Shown piece after piece: positions 54,223 to 64,000 of a stretch of DNA of 64,000 bases. The stretch is taken from contig OY744610.1 in assembly GCA_963556255.1 (NCBI GenBank), forward strand, positions 17,016,457-17,080,456. Direction: 5' to 3'. Source of the DNA: Allolobophora icterica. Its lineage: Eukaryota; Annelida; Clitellata; Crassiclitellata; Lumbricidae. The notes beneath the pieces were generated by a model, which saw only the letters and a list, made by a program, of their open reading frames with translations, did no database searches and had not been told where the DNA came from. A program made the translations under genes and the position numbers. Within the stretch, counting starts at the first letter, position 1; every line of letters begins with the position of its first letter.

Positions 54223-55990
54223 CATATAAAACAGCATTTGATTCAGCATTCATTTCTGACAAGAAATAGCCTTTGCTAGGCGAGCGACCAAGAAGAGCGA
54301 TCGATCGCTCGCCTTAAATCAGACGCTCTTGTTGTTTATTGTTTATTGCGTTCAGAAAAAACATGACAAAACATCTCAATCACTGCGCAACAGGAAGCCA
54401 GGAAAAGCTAAAAGCTTATACCACCCTGACCCCTAGTACCTGATTCACATTTCAGTCAACGTTTAGAGTGTCACACAGATCTTAACTAAGTTATGCTAAT
54501 CAGTGGCTTCTATCCCCCCCCTAAACCACCGGGCTCAAACACTGTCCTTCCCCCCTCTTTCACAGAACCCCCTGTAAGCTGGAAGCAATCCCCCTTATTG
54601 TAAAGCCCTTCCATACCTCGCCTCCCCTTCCTCCCCTACCCCTCCCCTCCCCACCCTCACACCTTATCCCCTCCCCTCTCCCTTTACCACTCTACGTACT
54701 ATTCCTGCCTTCCCCTTCCTTCCCCTTGAAGCGGAGGTGTTCGGGGTCCTCCCCGAAGATTTTTTGGATTTCTACATTGCCGTAGATGAGTTTTAGCGCA
54801 TTTTTGGAGAAAGAAAACTGGTTTGGAAAACTATACATTTTAGTTCAACTGAACTGTTGAATTAATTTCTTAGGGCTCTCAGGGCACTGTAAAAATGTTA
54901 TGGGACAGACTGCAATATATATGGGGAAAAATTTCCAAAATATGGGACGCATGTTAAAATACTGGGAAATATGGGACACTGCTTAGCAAATATATGGGGA
55001 TTTTAAAGACTGCATTATGAATGGTTTAATGCAGTGGCAACAGGCTCCATCCCTGCCTATTGCAGTGTTACCCAGCCGACAATTATTTTTTGCTGGAATA
55101 TTTCATGACCTGATAATCCCATTTTCACTGCACTACACGACAATAATTGTAGCACTGACCAACTAGTACCCTTACCCCCACTTTTTGGACTGGGGGACCG
55201 TACCCCACTATTTAAATAATGCCAATCAATATTTTATTATTACTGCAATTAAAAGATGGCTTGTTTTTACTGACACAAAAATTAATGAGAATACTGGCAG
55301 GTTAATATGTCCGCAATGGTCTCCATGCGAAAAGCGAAAGTGAAGAATAAATTGGTACCCCCACTTTTTAGACCAAAGTGTATACGCCCCTGAACCTAAG
55401 CAAATATTGCATGGCCCATAATACTGATACAAATAATAACGACAATCTATAACACTGCTTAGACACTGTAACCTAAGCAAACATTTGCATGGCCAATAAT
55501 AGTAGGCCTAATACATAAAAATACGATGTTGCAAAATGGCGTTCGAAGATCTTCGCAACCAAGCAAAAATGGCCAAAAGCAATGATTAATCTAAAATGTT
55601 CAGTTCCTGGATGTTGCAGGACAAAGCATTTTGCAGTGGAACAAAAACATCCATTTCACTGGAGGGGAACTTTTCCTCTGGCACAAATTGGAAGCAGTCT
55701 GCTTCTTCCCCCCCCCCATGTAGTAGGCCCTGCACAGAACTGTGAGCAAAGACTCTGTAAGACTGTAACTTGTGATAAAAATTGAAAAGAAAAACTTCCC
55801 CCCTGTTTTTCACTGGGCTCAACTTGCGCCCACCCTGAATAGGGATAGAAGACCCTGATGCTAATGAGATGCAGTTGCGACCAAACAGTTTTGACAGTAT
55901 TCCTTAGTCAAATAATTATCAAAGTCAAGAAACAGAGTAATCAGAACCGAAGTATACAAACAAAAGCAATTTTATGATGAAAAGAAAATT
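54223..55990. other. Repeat-derived DNA, no gene
   Basis: 54,501 begins CAGTGGCTTCTATCC and 55,392 ends GTATACGCCCCTG, hAT-like termini that could bracket one element, but the flanking 8-mers (ATGCTAAT and AACCTAAG) do not match. 54,520-54,740 is C-rich. A phrase AACCTAAGCAAA(T/C)ATT is duplicated at 55,393 and 55,470. Short frames at 55,582-55,822 have no recognisable content. Confidence 0.4.
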
Positions 55991-56036
55991 ATGACAAAAT
56001 ATGACAAAACATGACAAAATATGACAAAACATGACA
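55987..56036. repeat. 10 bp tandem repeat
   Basis: ATGACAAAAT / ATGACAAAAC units repeated about 4.5 times. Confidence 0.9.
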
Positions 56037-56038
56037 GA

Positions 56039-56204
56039 TTAAGTTACTTCCATTGGTTTGTGTGAATGCTTCTTGCAAATTGGCTTCTTGAACACTTCAC
56101 AGCACTGCTTTACTTTGTTAGCATTCTGCTTCGACTGTATGTAGCCCTTCCCCAGACCCAACCATATCGGTTTACGTTGTGATGTTGCATCAGTGATTTT
56201 CACA
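56039..56204 (-). CDS. Candidate terminal exon, Cys/Lys-rich tail
   Basis: On the minus strand a polypyrimidine run and AG (TTTTTCAG) precede an open stretch of about 55 codons (VKITDATSQRKPIWLGLGKG, then VKQCCEVFKKPICKKHSHKP) ending in TAA. The CC...C..H pattern is reminiscent of the Cys-rich tails of PiggyBac-like transposases, but the match is weak. Upstream exons were not found. It could be a host terminal exon, a domesticated transposase tail or chance. Confidence 0.35.
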
Positions 56205-56348
56205 CTGAAAAAGCGTATTATTATTTATTATGATCACTTCCGGTTTTCTAAAGGCAAGTTACTAAGCAAGCAAATATAGCCCTACGTTCCCTCTAAAGAA
56301 TGGCATAGTTGTTTCTCTTCCAGAAAGAATAATGAATACCTTTATAGT

Positions 56349-56935
56349 CAGTGTTGGGTATGAGTTAACTCAGATGAGTTTAAACTCACGAGTTAACTCA
56401 CTTGCTGTGATTTATGAATTTGAGTTAACTCACCTTAAAGAGTGTGAGTTATGAGTTTGAGTTAACTCATATTTTCTGTGAGTTTGAGTTGTAACTGTCA
56501 ATTATTTTAAAACTCAACTCACTCTTTGGCACTCGGCACATAAATATTATGTTGAAACAAGCCTTTTTTTATATCGTCGGCTTTCCATACTGGTGAGTGG
56601 TGACGGCAGGGAGGGTCGTAAACACTGCTAGCGGACAGTGTTTAAGCACTGCATATTTTGTATATTGTGAACAGTTAAGAACAACATGGCTGAAGTACCG
56701 TGTATTCTTGATGGAAAATATTTTTCTGTTACAAGTAGGCGTGATGGAAAAATTGTTGCTCGATTAGAACGTGCTGGTATGAAACGTGTGAGTTTATGAG
56801 TTAACTCATTTAACAACTGAGTTTGAGTTAACTCATTTCACTTAGGATGAGTTGAGTTTGAGTTTAAACTCATTTTGAGGTGCATGAGTTGAGTTTTGAT
56901 TTAACTCATTTCTTGTGTGAGTTTACTCAACACTG
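56349..56935. mobile_element. hAT element, 587 bp, with transposase N-terminal remnant
   Basis: Ends CAGTGTTGGGTATGAG and (inward) CAGTGTTGAGTAAACTC are inverted repeats, followed inward by many GAGTTAACTC motifs. Flanking 8-mers TTTATAGT (56,341-56,348) and TTTATTGT (56,936-56,943) match at 7 of 8. A 37-codon frame inside (56,686-56,799; MAEVPCILDGKYFSVTS, GKIVARLER) looks like the first exon of a hAT transposase, whose remainder is deleted. Confidence 0.8.
56686..56799 (+). pseudogene. hAT transposase N-terminal remnant
   Basis: 37 codons from ATG to TGA inside the hAT element, with the LDGKYF.V.S....GKIVA pattern seen at the start of BED-finger hAT transposases. The zinc ligands are replaced (ARLERAG where CxxC would be expected) and the frame runs into the right terminal repeat. 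Confidence 0.4.
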
Positions 56936-56943
56936 TTTATTGT

Positions 56944-57815
56944 CGCCAACGGCTAACAGCTGACGAGAGAAATTCCTAATTCCAAAACGTGGTACCTAGG
57001 CTATATCGGGTATAACTTTTTTATGGCGTGGGATATCATCACGACATTTACCTCAAAATGTGTGCAAATGGACCCCCTACAGCTACTTAAAATGTCAAAA
57101 TTATATTCCAGGTGCTACAAATTTATTTGCAGAAAAACGTGGGGGTGTTAACCACCACCTTGGTAGCCCGAGGGTTAAACCGTTACGTAATAAACTTTTA
57201 TATTGAATTTAATATTAGATTCTAAGCAGAAGCTTTACACAACAAATCATGATGTCATCACATTTGTTATTGCTGCGTGCGCTGCTTTTTGCAAAACCCC
57301 ACTGTCAATGTAAAAGAGGCCCAACAATGGCCTAACTAATTTTTACGAATTTTAAAATTTGCCAAAAGTCACGAATTCTCGAACTATAGAGTAGCCTGAT
57401 CTAGATCCAGAACTCAGTTGGAGTGGGATGCCTGCAAATGGGATAAGGTAGGGTAACGCTGTATGTGGCCGAAATCAGACAAAGGGTGGAGTCAAAAGTA
57501 GGTCATATTTATCGGACGTTTTTTCGACGACCTCACAGAAATAGCTTGATCTTTCTAATCCACCCCTTTCCATTTCGCTGAACCCAAACATGTATCTTCT
57601 CGATGTTCTCTAATTAACAGGATTCTGCTCTTTGCATGACCCTTCCGATTTGATTATATCTTCGTTTATTCATAAATTCCCAATGACAGAACGCAATGAG
57701 GTACAATTCACTTGGGTACTGATTATGCCAATTAACACGTTTTTAAAACGTCATGCAAGTCAAAATGATTACCATCAGTAACTGTTTTTATACGTCATCC
57801 GAGCCAGAAAGTTCC
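56944..57815. other. Intergenic, no supported gene
   Basis: No recognisable coding or repeat structure. Confidence 0.4.
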
Positions 57816-58516
57816 TATTGATAGGAAGGGCAAACGGATGCAATCTGGGTCTCAAAGTGTGCCCTGTGTCCTCCCTTTCAGTGCATAGCGATCGCAAAAC
57901 ATGCTGCTTGTTGGATATTATAGCCCTAAAGAGAGTTTCGTCTGCTGCGTCAGCGAAAGGGCATCAGCAGGAAGAAACCCAGCCCGCACCATCCGACCAA
58001 GGAACCGCTCCAGTCGAGCATGTTCAGTAGAACTCAGAAGTACCCACCATGCCGGTGACGCATACATTAATTTGGCTATTCTGGCACGCGAGACCGCATG
58101 TAAGGCTCTTTTCTGCATTCCATGATCCCGAAACGTTCTTAGTGCGCATAGTGAAGATGAACAAGATCTTAGAATTCCATCTACATGCGCAGCGACCGAG
58201 AGTTTCTCTCATATGTCGACGTATATCGTTACACCCAAGATCTTAATTGTTGTTGCTCTTTTAACTCCAGTCACTGAAGCCTGAGATGCGAGAGAGGCAC
58301 TCCGAGGGACGACGACGACTATTTCCCTGGTTTTTGAATGGTTTATTTTTAGGTTCTTGTTTGCAGCCCATTTGGATGATGTGGTCCAATTCAACCCGAG
58401 CCGTTCCGATGGATCGAGATCCAATAAATAAATGTGTATCGTCGGCATATTTAAGTAGACGGTTTTGGGTATTAACCGAGTGAAGGTCTGATGCGGCATT
58501 TTTGAAAAAACCAATA
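57816..58516 (-). pseudogene. LINE reverse transcriptase C-terminal relic (CR1/L2-like)
   Basis: On the minus strand: WAANKNLKINHSKTREIVVV, KRATTIKILGVTI, then in shifted frames LRTFRDHGMQKRALH, RIAKLMYASPAWWVLLSS, RLERFLGRMVRAGF, and finally TLRPRLHPFALP near 57,830. These are the standard late motifs of CR1/Jockey-like RTs (LN..KT.E, LGV.I, ALR.LR.HG, AK..YA.PAWWG, LRPR.H.F.LP). At least two frameshifts; the upstream catalytic FADD region is not present. Confidence 0.75.
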
Positions 58517-58631
58517 TCCTACACTTGATTATTAAGTAGGCCTAGCGCTTTAGAAATTTAGAAATTTAGGGCTTGTTGTCACGAATGTACGAATCGTGCT
58601 GCAATTCTGAACTCTCAGACACAGGAGGAAT

Positions 58632-59044
58632 GGTATGCGGACGATTCGTCCCCGGACGATTCGTCCCGAGGACGTTTCGTTCCAGGACGATTCGTCGCAG
58701 GACGAATCGTCCGAGGCTATCATTTCGTGAATCTTATTATTTTAGTGTTTGCGACTGGTGTATAGTGATTTGTGATTGCGCCTTATTTATCATTCGCTTT
58801 ATTGATTTTCACCCTTTTGATTTCGCCCGTTTGATTTCGCCCTTTTGATTTTCTCCCCTTTAATAATAAACCCATTTACACAACCATCGTGACGAACAGT
58901 CCGTGACGAATAGACCCGAGTTGAGTTTTATCCTCTTACGAATCGTCCTGGGACGAATCGTCCTGGGACAAAACGTCCTCGTGACGAATCGTCCGGGGAC
59001 GAATCGTCCTGGGACGAATCGTCCGGGTCGAATCGTCCTCAAAT
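58632..59044. mobile_element. 413 bp deletion derivative of the fold-back MULE
   Basis: Starts GGTATGCGGACGATTCGTCC and ends GGTCGAATCGTCCTCAAAT, inverted relative to 52,016-54,222. It shares the sub-terminal AGGCTATCATTTCGTGAATC and TGCGACTGGTGTATAGTG segments and the CGCCCTTTTGATTT repeats. The transposase region is absent. No clear target duplication (AGGAGGAAT against CCATTTTCC). Confidence 0.8.
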
Positions 59045-59592
59045 CCATTTTCCTGCCAGATATGAGGATTTTCAATACAACCCGGTCTGCGTAATCTCAA
59101 GCAGCATGTGGATTAACAAAACGTGCTGTAAATACGGGTACTTTCACATTTACAGTTCATGCGATTGCTTGCCTTATATCACGGGGATCAAAATTGTCAC
59201 GTATAGGGTGACATCCGGTGTGCGTAATTGTAATTGTAATTGCAAATAATTTATATAGCTCCACTTGAACACAACTGGTTTACATTTTACCTCCACATTG
59301 CACTCAATCACTGTTTATAAATTAATTCACTCCGAAACTAAATATCTTGAATTGTAAGGCTCCACAAGGTTCTTTGCTTTTTCCGCTCCCGTTTACAATG
59401 TATGCCAGACGACTCGTAATCTTCAAACTTCTTAAGTGCCACTTGATATACAAGCGCAGGGCACCAGCCTATTCAATACTCAGCTCACTTCTCACTAGAA
59501 GTTCTATAGACTACCATTTACGTGCAGTTGGTACGAATCTCTTTCATTCATTCGACAGCTCCTTATGTAGTTCAGCTTCCCAATAATTGAAA
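59045..59592. other. Intergenic, no supported gene
   Basis: No recognisable gene; includes a short TAATTG-repeated stretch near 59,225. Confidence 0.4.
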
Positions 59593-59667
59593 CAAAACTG
59601 AACATAACGGTAAAACAGAAGCAAGTAATTATTACTTGCTTCTGTTTTACCGTTATGTTCAGTTTTG
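59593..59667. repeat. Perfect 37 bp inverted repeat with 1-nt loop
   Basis: Arms 59,593-59,629 and 59,631-59,667 are exact reverse complements centred on T59630 (GCAAGTAATTATTACTTGC at the centre). Identity stops abruptly at both outer ends. Confidence 0.9.
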
Positions 59668-60633
59668 AGAAGTCAAAACAAAGTTGGGATCTCAGTGGCT
59701 GATCTGAGGCTTTGGAATGAAAGGTCCAGTGTTTTTCGTTTTGCCAGTTCTCAAAACTAAGCTGTAAACTCACTTGCTTCATCTTCATCTTCGTTGGTTG
59801 AAATAATCGCAGGAGTGTCTCTGATTCCATTTGTCTCTCTCAGTATAGTCTGTTCCATCGTTCTTTGTGTAACTGACTGAGTGCATTGGATCCACCTGCA
59901 GTGACAATCTACCACCGTGAGTCTCACTAGCTAAGAGACTATAAATAATAATGAAGACAACGATCATTTGCGGACAATGACCAAAATTAGCTGTGGGTGA
60001 GTTAGGATATTTTGAAAACAGGATAACGTTACATCAGCTTATCATGTGAACTGTAATAGCGTTGTTTGCAAGAAATACGTTTGCGAAACGAATGTTCGTT
60101 TTAAGTGATATTTTGGAAACAAGCAATTTTATAAGAACAACCAGAGGAACCCCTGGGATTATAAGATCAAAAAATAATACATACAGGATTGTCTTCGTTA
60201 TAGCTTCGACCGTCAAACCGTACATTTGTATCAGCGTTCTAACTGCATCATAGCCTGCAGAAACTGGGAATTATTGCTGCTATAATTGCAATAATTACTT
60301 AAAAATTAATAAGCTTTTGCGAAACAGAAAGCGACATTCTATTCTAGCAGTGGGCTTAAAAGTGAACATTTCAAACAGACACTATTAAATATTTATACCG
60401 AGAATTCGCAGGAAATGGATAATGACTGATAACGTTAGAATATCTATAATGACTGCTGTTCATGTGGGAAAGTGCATGCGATAGTCCAGGCCCTAAAGTA
60501 AAACTAGGCGAACATTTTATAATTGTGCGCCTAGGCTGAAAACATCAGAGTAGTTTAGCTTAGCTAAAATGTCTTTAATTGAATATTTTAGGACCTTTAC
60601 TAATTTCACTTGGGAATATCAGGTCAGGCCAGG
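59668..60633. other. Intergenic, no supported gene
   Basis: AT-rich DNA. Short frames around 59,785-60,253 on both strands have no recognisable content. Confidence 0.4.
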
Positions 60634-60827
60634 GTGATAATTATCGAGGGGTTGGAGTTCAATACCCTAGTCTTTCTTAAGACCCCCACTTAAGTCTTCA
60701 TTGCACACCTCAGAGGGTCGTTTCCAACCGGTGATAATTATCGAGGGGTTGGAGTTCAATACCCTAGTCTTTCTTAAGACCTCCACTCAAGTCTTCATTG
60801 CACACCTCAGAGGGTCGTTTCCAACCG
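60634..60827. repeat. 97 bp tandem duplication
   Basis: Two consecutive copies (60,634-60,730 and 60,731-60,827) start GTGATAATTATCGAGGGGTT and end GTCGTTTCCAACCG, with about two substitutions. 60,828-61,260 has no gene. Confidence 0.92.
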
Positions 60828-61264
60828 CCTCAGTTGTGCTAGCGTCATTATATTGTAGGCCCCTACATATATTTTTTTACATTTTCTTTCACAATTCACT
60901 TTGTGTTACTAATAAAACAGTGGTCTGTTTTATTGTGAGATTTGTGATCGTGTGAATTGTATGCTAATAAATTTGATGATGTCGTTACTTTAAGGAGTTT
61001 CAGCTTTCTAATGCTTATTTGAAGTTTCTCAGTTTGCAAAATACTGATGAAATATTTAACTCCACGTGGATCAAACTCATCAAAGTCTAACCCCCCAGTC
61101 TTTTTTTAAATTCTCACACTGCTGTTACCAGTAACACTTATTTTTTAGTCTATGGAATATTACATTTATTGCAGTCTACTTTATGACTTTTTTTTATATA
61201 AGATTAACTTTCTAAGGTTCTAATGGAAGATTACATTTCAGTTTCTTAAACTGTCGTATTCATT

Positions 61265-61520
61265 TGCACTAGTATAGAAAAGCAGCACGGTAACAAGCAG
61301 CTGCATTGCAATGAATACGTAAAGCAGGTACTTTTCTAAAATGATGTCATATTTAGTAAGGAATATTCCAAGAACAATTGAATAATGTCGAATTCATTTG
61401 CAAAAAGTTTCTATTTGAGCGCTTCTGAATCGTTTATTGGATCGGCTCTTCGATCAACGCGTACAACACTGCCTGTAACTGTTGAAAATGCAGAAGATTT
61501 TCGATTTATTTCTTGTGTTG
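61265..61520 (-). pseudogene. Third Mab-21/cGAS-like relic (C-terminal region)
   Basis: On the minus strand VDRRADPINDSEALK, a stop, then EFDIIQLFLEYSLLNMTSF and AACYRAAFLY align in order with RTDPMNKLKAPNEDRIIQLL, MEYALEKLTSF and VDCYRAAYLY of the gene at 37,542-38,957. Stops and shifts show decay. The nucleotidyltransferase half is not seen nearby. Confidence 0.65.
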
Positions 61521-61570
61521 AATACCAGTAATTAATACAGACAATAAATTATCTAGCTATTTGGTGAATT

Positions 61571-61757
61571 TCAGTGCACCTTAACATTACTTTAGAAAAG
61601 AAGTTTGAAAAGTAGTTACCTGCTAAACTGGTAGTTACCAAAACTAGCTATAGCTACTTGTCATCCAAGGTAGTTAAACAGTAGTTATAACTACCTATTT
61701 CGAAAGTAGTTAGGAAGTAGTTTTAACCACTAGTTAAGTAGTTGGTGCCCATCACTG
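61571..61757. mobile_element. hAT-like remnant with CTACTTAACTAGT motifs
   Basis: The right end, read inward, is CAGTGATGGGCACCAACTAC followed by repeated TAGTTA/AACTAC phrases, typical of a hAT terminus. The left end (CAGTGCACC at 61,571) matches poorly, and no target duplication was confirmed. The region 61,758-62,839 has no supported gene. Confidence 0.45.
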
Positions 61758-62847
61758 ATAAAGATAACACATTTATTAAGGCGCCTAAACAGAAACCTAC
61801 CAGAAGCACGATGCCATAGAAATGTTGATGCAAGAGATTATAGAATTTAGAAACTTTGTGACTAATTTTTAAAATAATTCGTTGAAGATTTTTAGTATTT
61901 TTATTCTGAGACATAATTATTTTAGGAAGAAGATTAAAGTTTGCCCATCTGATTTTTACATTTGAAGAGATTTTATACGCCTCTGAATTCCCTTCGCATG
62001 AGTTTAAATTTGAAAGATGCTCATGGCTGCGATTAGCTGTCAGATGTACGTGCTCAGCAAAAATGATTATTACTTGGATGATAGTGGGATGATTAATTTT
62101 GAGCGCTGCTGTTTGCTCCTCTTAAAGTTTTGATGTTACGTAAGTATTGACTTTATGAATCCTCATTTTATGAGCACAATAATGATTTTAGGAGCTATGC
62201 ACATGCGCAGTGGTGAGCTCCACGTCATTACTGGTTGTGTGTGTAATAATGCTAACAGATAACACTAACTATACTCCGGCTCTGCTGAGCTATACTACTC
62301 ACTACTCATCCTATAGTAAGTTTTCACAAATATCGTCTGAAGACGACTAACCTTATGCTAACGAAAGCTAGCTTTGTCGATTATTAATTTTGATCACGGA
62401 AGGTCAGATGCTGAAGATCCTTGTATGGCTTAGTGTCTGTAGAAATAAACAAAGTGAAAAATATACATAGACACAGTAATAAAAGTCTTATGATGTCGTG
62501 GAAAGGTAAAGCAATTGTCGGAAATTGCATTCATAGAAGTGTTATAAATCGCAAATAGCTACGTGATAATGTGTTACCTCAATGAAAAAATTAATCCTAA
62601 TTGAAAACACTGATGAATAATGTCGACGACAATGATGAGTTTCTCATTGGCTCAATTGTATTCTATTTACCAATTTTCACAAGCTGGCGTCCTAATCTGC
62701 TTCTTGAATGAACCCGCAAACTTCATGCATATCAATATCTTCCGCCATCTAGTAGCTATGTGCCTTTCAAGTTTTCAGCTGATCTTGTATGGGTTTCAAA
62801 ACTGATAGAATTTGACATGGATGCTGTTCTCTATTTTTCCATCTGAA

Positions 62848-63406
62848 CGGTGTGATTCTCCAAACAGAATTTATTTTAGTTTCAGTTACAGTTATAGTGA
62901 ATTGTTTTCATTTGAATTATATTTAACGTTATAGTTAGCATTATTTTTAGTCATAGTTATAGTTATAATTACTTTATTTTTATTTTAGTTAGTACTTAGT
63001 TACAATAGGGCTAAGCGAAATTGTCGACATGGCCGGCAGGAGCTGTGCGCATTAAGACGCGTAACACAATTTGCTGTAGAAACGTTTACAAAATAAGTAA
63101 ATAACTGAATTTTATTTTTTTAAATGCGCCACTACTACTGGGTTAATTCACATATCCAAAAATCCGGGGCGAACCTAGACTATTAGTTGTAGCGCATTTT
63201 CACGTTCCTCCTAATTTTTGTCGGTAGTGCACTTTTCATTTTTTGCAAGGGAAATAACGATGAATTTTAGTTAGTGATATTTTCGTTATAGTCATTGTCA
63301 TAGTTAATTAAATTTTTAAGTTGCAGTTATAGTTATTGTTAACGAAATAATTTATTTTCGTTATCGAAGATTTTCATTACCGTCATCGATAACGAGAATC
63401 ACACTG
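62848..63406. mobile_element. hAT-type non-autonomous element, 559 bp
   Basis: Ends CGGTGTGATTCTC and (inward) CAGTGTGATTCTCGTTATCG are inverted. Flanking 8-mers CATCTGAA (62,840-62,847) and CATTTGAA (63,407-63,414) match at 7 of 8. The interior is composed of AGTTATAGTTA-type repeats, with no coding capacity. Confidence 0.8.
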
Positions 63407-63562
63407 CATTTGAATAAGTTTCTATGAATTATATTATTATAACCACATCACCACATTTCGGATTGAGGTACCAAACCCATTTAATAATGCCGATCAAAAT
63501 CAGAATCATACTGGCGTTATGTGAGAAATGTTCAACATATTTGTCGAACCGAAAACATTATG

Positions 63563-63856
63563 TTATAGGGAGAAGATAGGGAAAGAAATTGTAGATCCTG
63601 TATTTTGTAGACCAAAACAACGTCTCAATAAAATTACAGCCTTCTGGAAAGCATCGTTTTGAATCTGTTCTCGATCGGGTGAGACACGAATTTGCCGGAA
63701 TGCATCTGGACTTTCGGTTGCGCTGAACTCAACAGTTAAAATCGATTTGTTCCGTCGCTGAAAGTAATCAGTTGCATCAAGTGCTATTTTATAGTCGGTG
63801 CCATTCGGCTGTCTATTCTGAATGCATGTTCCTTGGTTCATTTTCTTTGTCTGCAT
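63563..63856 (-). CDS. Hypothetical open frame, possible exon
   Basis: 97 codons, MQTKKMNQGTCIQN then DATDYFQRRNKSILTVEF, FRQIRVSPDREQIQNDAF, KAVILLRRCFG. Balanced amino-acid composition suggests real coding descent, but no family is recognised. ILTV..AF..VS.D faintly resembles the 49-codon stretch downstream of the Mab-21-like gene at about 37,000-37,130. It lies near the window edge. 63,857-64,000 shows nothing further. Confidence 0.35.
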   Translation of the reverse strand: MQTKKMNQGTCIQNRQPNGTDYKIALDATDYFQRRNKSILTVEFSATESPDAFRQIRVSPDREQIQNDAFQKAVILLRRCFGLQNTGSTISFPIFSL

Positions 63857-64000
63857 GAGAATTCCCCCTTATAGACACAATCCAAACCTAACAATATACA
63901 CTGTGTCCCAATTGAACTGATACCCTTTTTGTTTTGGCAATAAATCTGTCAATTCTAAATATAAGTCAATAAAATTTCATACATTGAAAGAGTGATAAAT

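Noticed and set aside
54501..55392. Single hAT element from CAGTGGCTTC to CGCCCCTG
   Set aside because: Ends match poorly and the flanking 8-mers disagree; probably fragments of different elements.
62330..62400. LINE or Penelope tail around GTCTGAAGACGAC and AACGAAAGCTAGC
   Set aside because: Suggestive wording only; no adjoining coding sequence or tail repeat supports it.

Overview
The window is eukaryotic, intron-bearing, AT-leaning repeat-rich DNA, most likely from a marine invertebrate deuterostome (echinoderm, hemichordate or cephalochordate grade). The reasons are Gmr1-type Ty3/gypsy retrotransposons (gypsy-like RT with integrase placed before RT, a group first described from deuterostomes), many hAT and Mutator-like DNA transposons, tRNA-derived SINEs, CR1/L2-like LINE relics and a dispersed family of Mab-21/cGAS-like genes. 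The species call is inference. No bacterial operon, CRISPR array or rRNA gene is visible.

Layout. 1-12,765: three copies of one Gmr1-like LTR retrotransposon joined end to end with no host DNA between them. Copy C (+, 1-1,251) meets copy A (-, 1,252-8,164) tail to tail at their U5 ends. Copy A meets copy B (-, 8,206-12,765) head to tail through a 37-38 nt piece of a tRNA-Leu 3' half ending in CCA. This looks like a fossil of unintegrated cDNA ends joined together. A is nearly intact (gag-PR-IN, in-frame UGA, RT-RNase H); B carries large integrase deletions. 12,766-15,600: a decayed Mab-21/cGAS-like gene (+), then a LINE ORF1 relic. 15,600-18,400: microsatellites, a hAT MITE and a block that recurs at 48-49 kb.

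18,407-35,964: a large inverted duplication. The arms are about 5.7 kb with a 216 bp spacer, and a 200-N gap interrupts the sequence, across which about 5.69 kb (22,964-28,652) is repeated at 28,853-34,541. Substitutions that separate the left and right arms recur on both sides of the gap, so the palindrome itself looks real and the repeat across the gap looks like an unmerged contig overlap or haplotype. The arms contain GA-rich repeat units, a 32 bp minisatellite, a tRNA-like SINE head and hAT elements.

36-41 kb: a LINE tail and the best host gene candidate, a minus-strand Mab-21/cGAS-like nucleotidyltransferase (37,312-40,101) that keeps GS, D-x-D and a third Asp but has two frame breaks. 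41-49 kb: two copies of an unidentified element ORF, minisatellites and a fourth LTR fragment. 49-59 kb: two kinds of fold-back transposon. One (49,700-50,566) has a 9 bp target duplication. The other (52,016-54,222) has arms built of palindromic 13-mers and carries a broken FLYWCH/MULE transposase; a 413 bp deletion derivative lies at 58,632-59,044. 56-63 kb: two hAT elements with target duplications, a LINE RT relic, a third Mab-21-like relic and scattered short repeats.

The genes do not form a pathway. Apart from the Mab-21/cGAS-like family, which may serve nucleotide second-messenger signalling or development, nearly everything recognisable is mobile-element biology.
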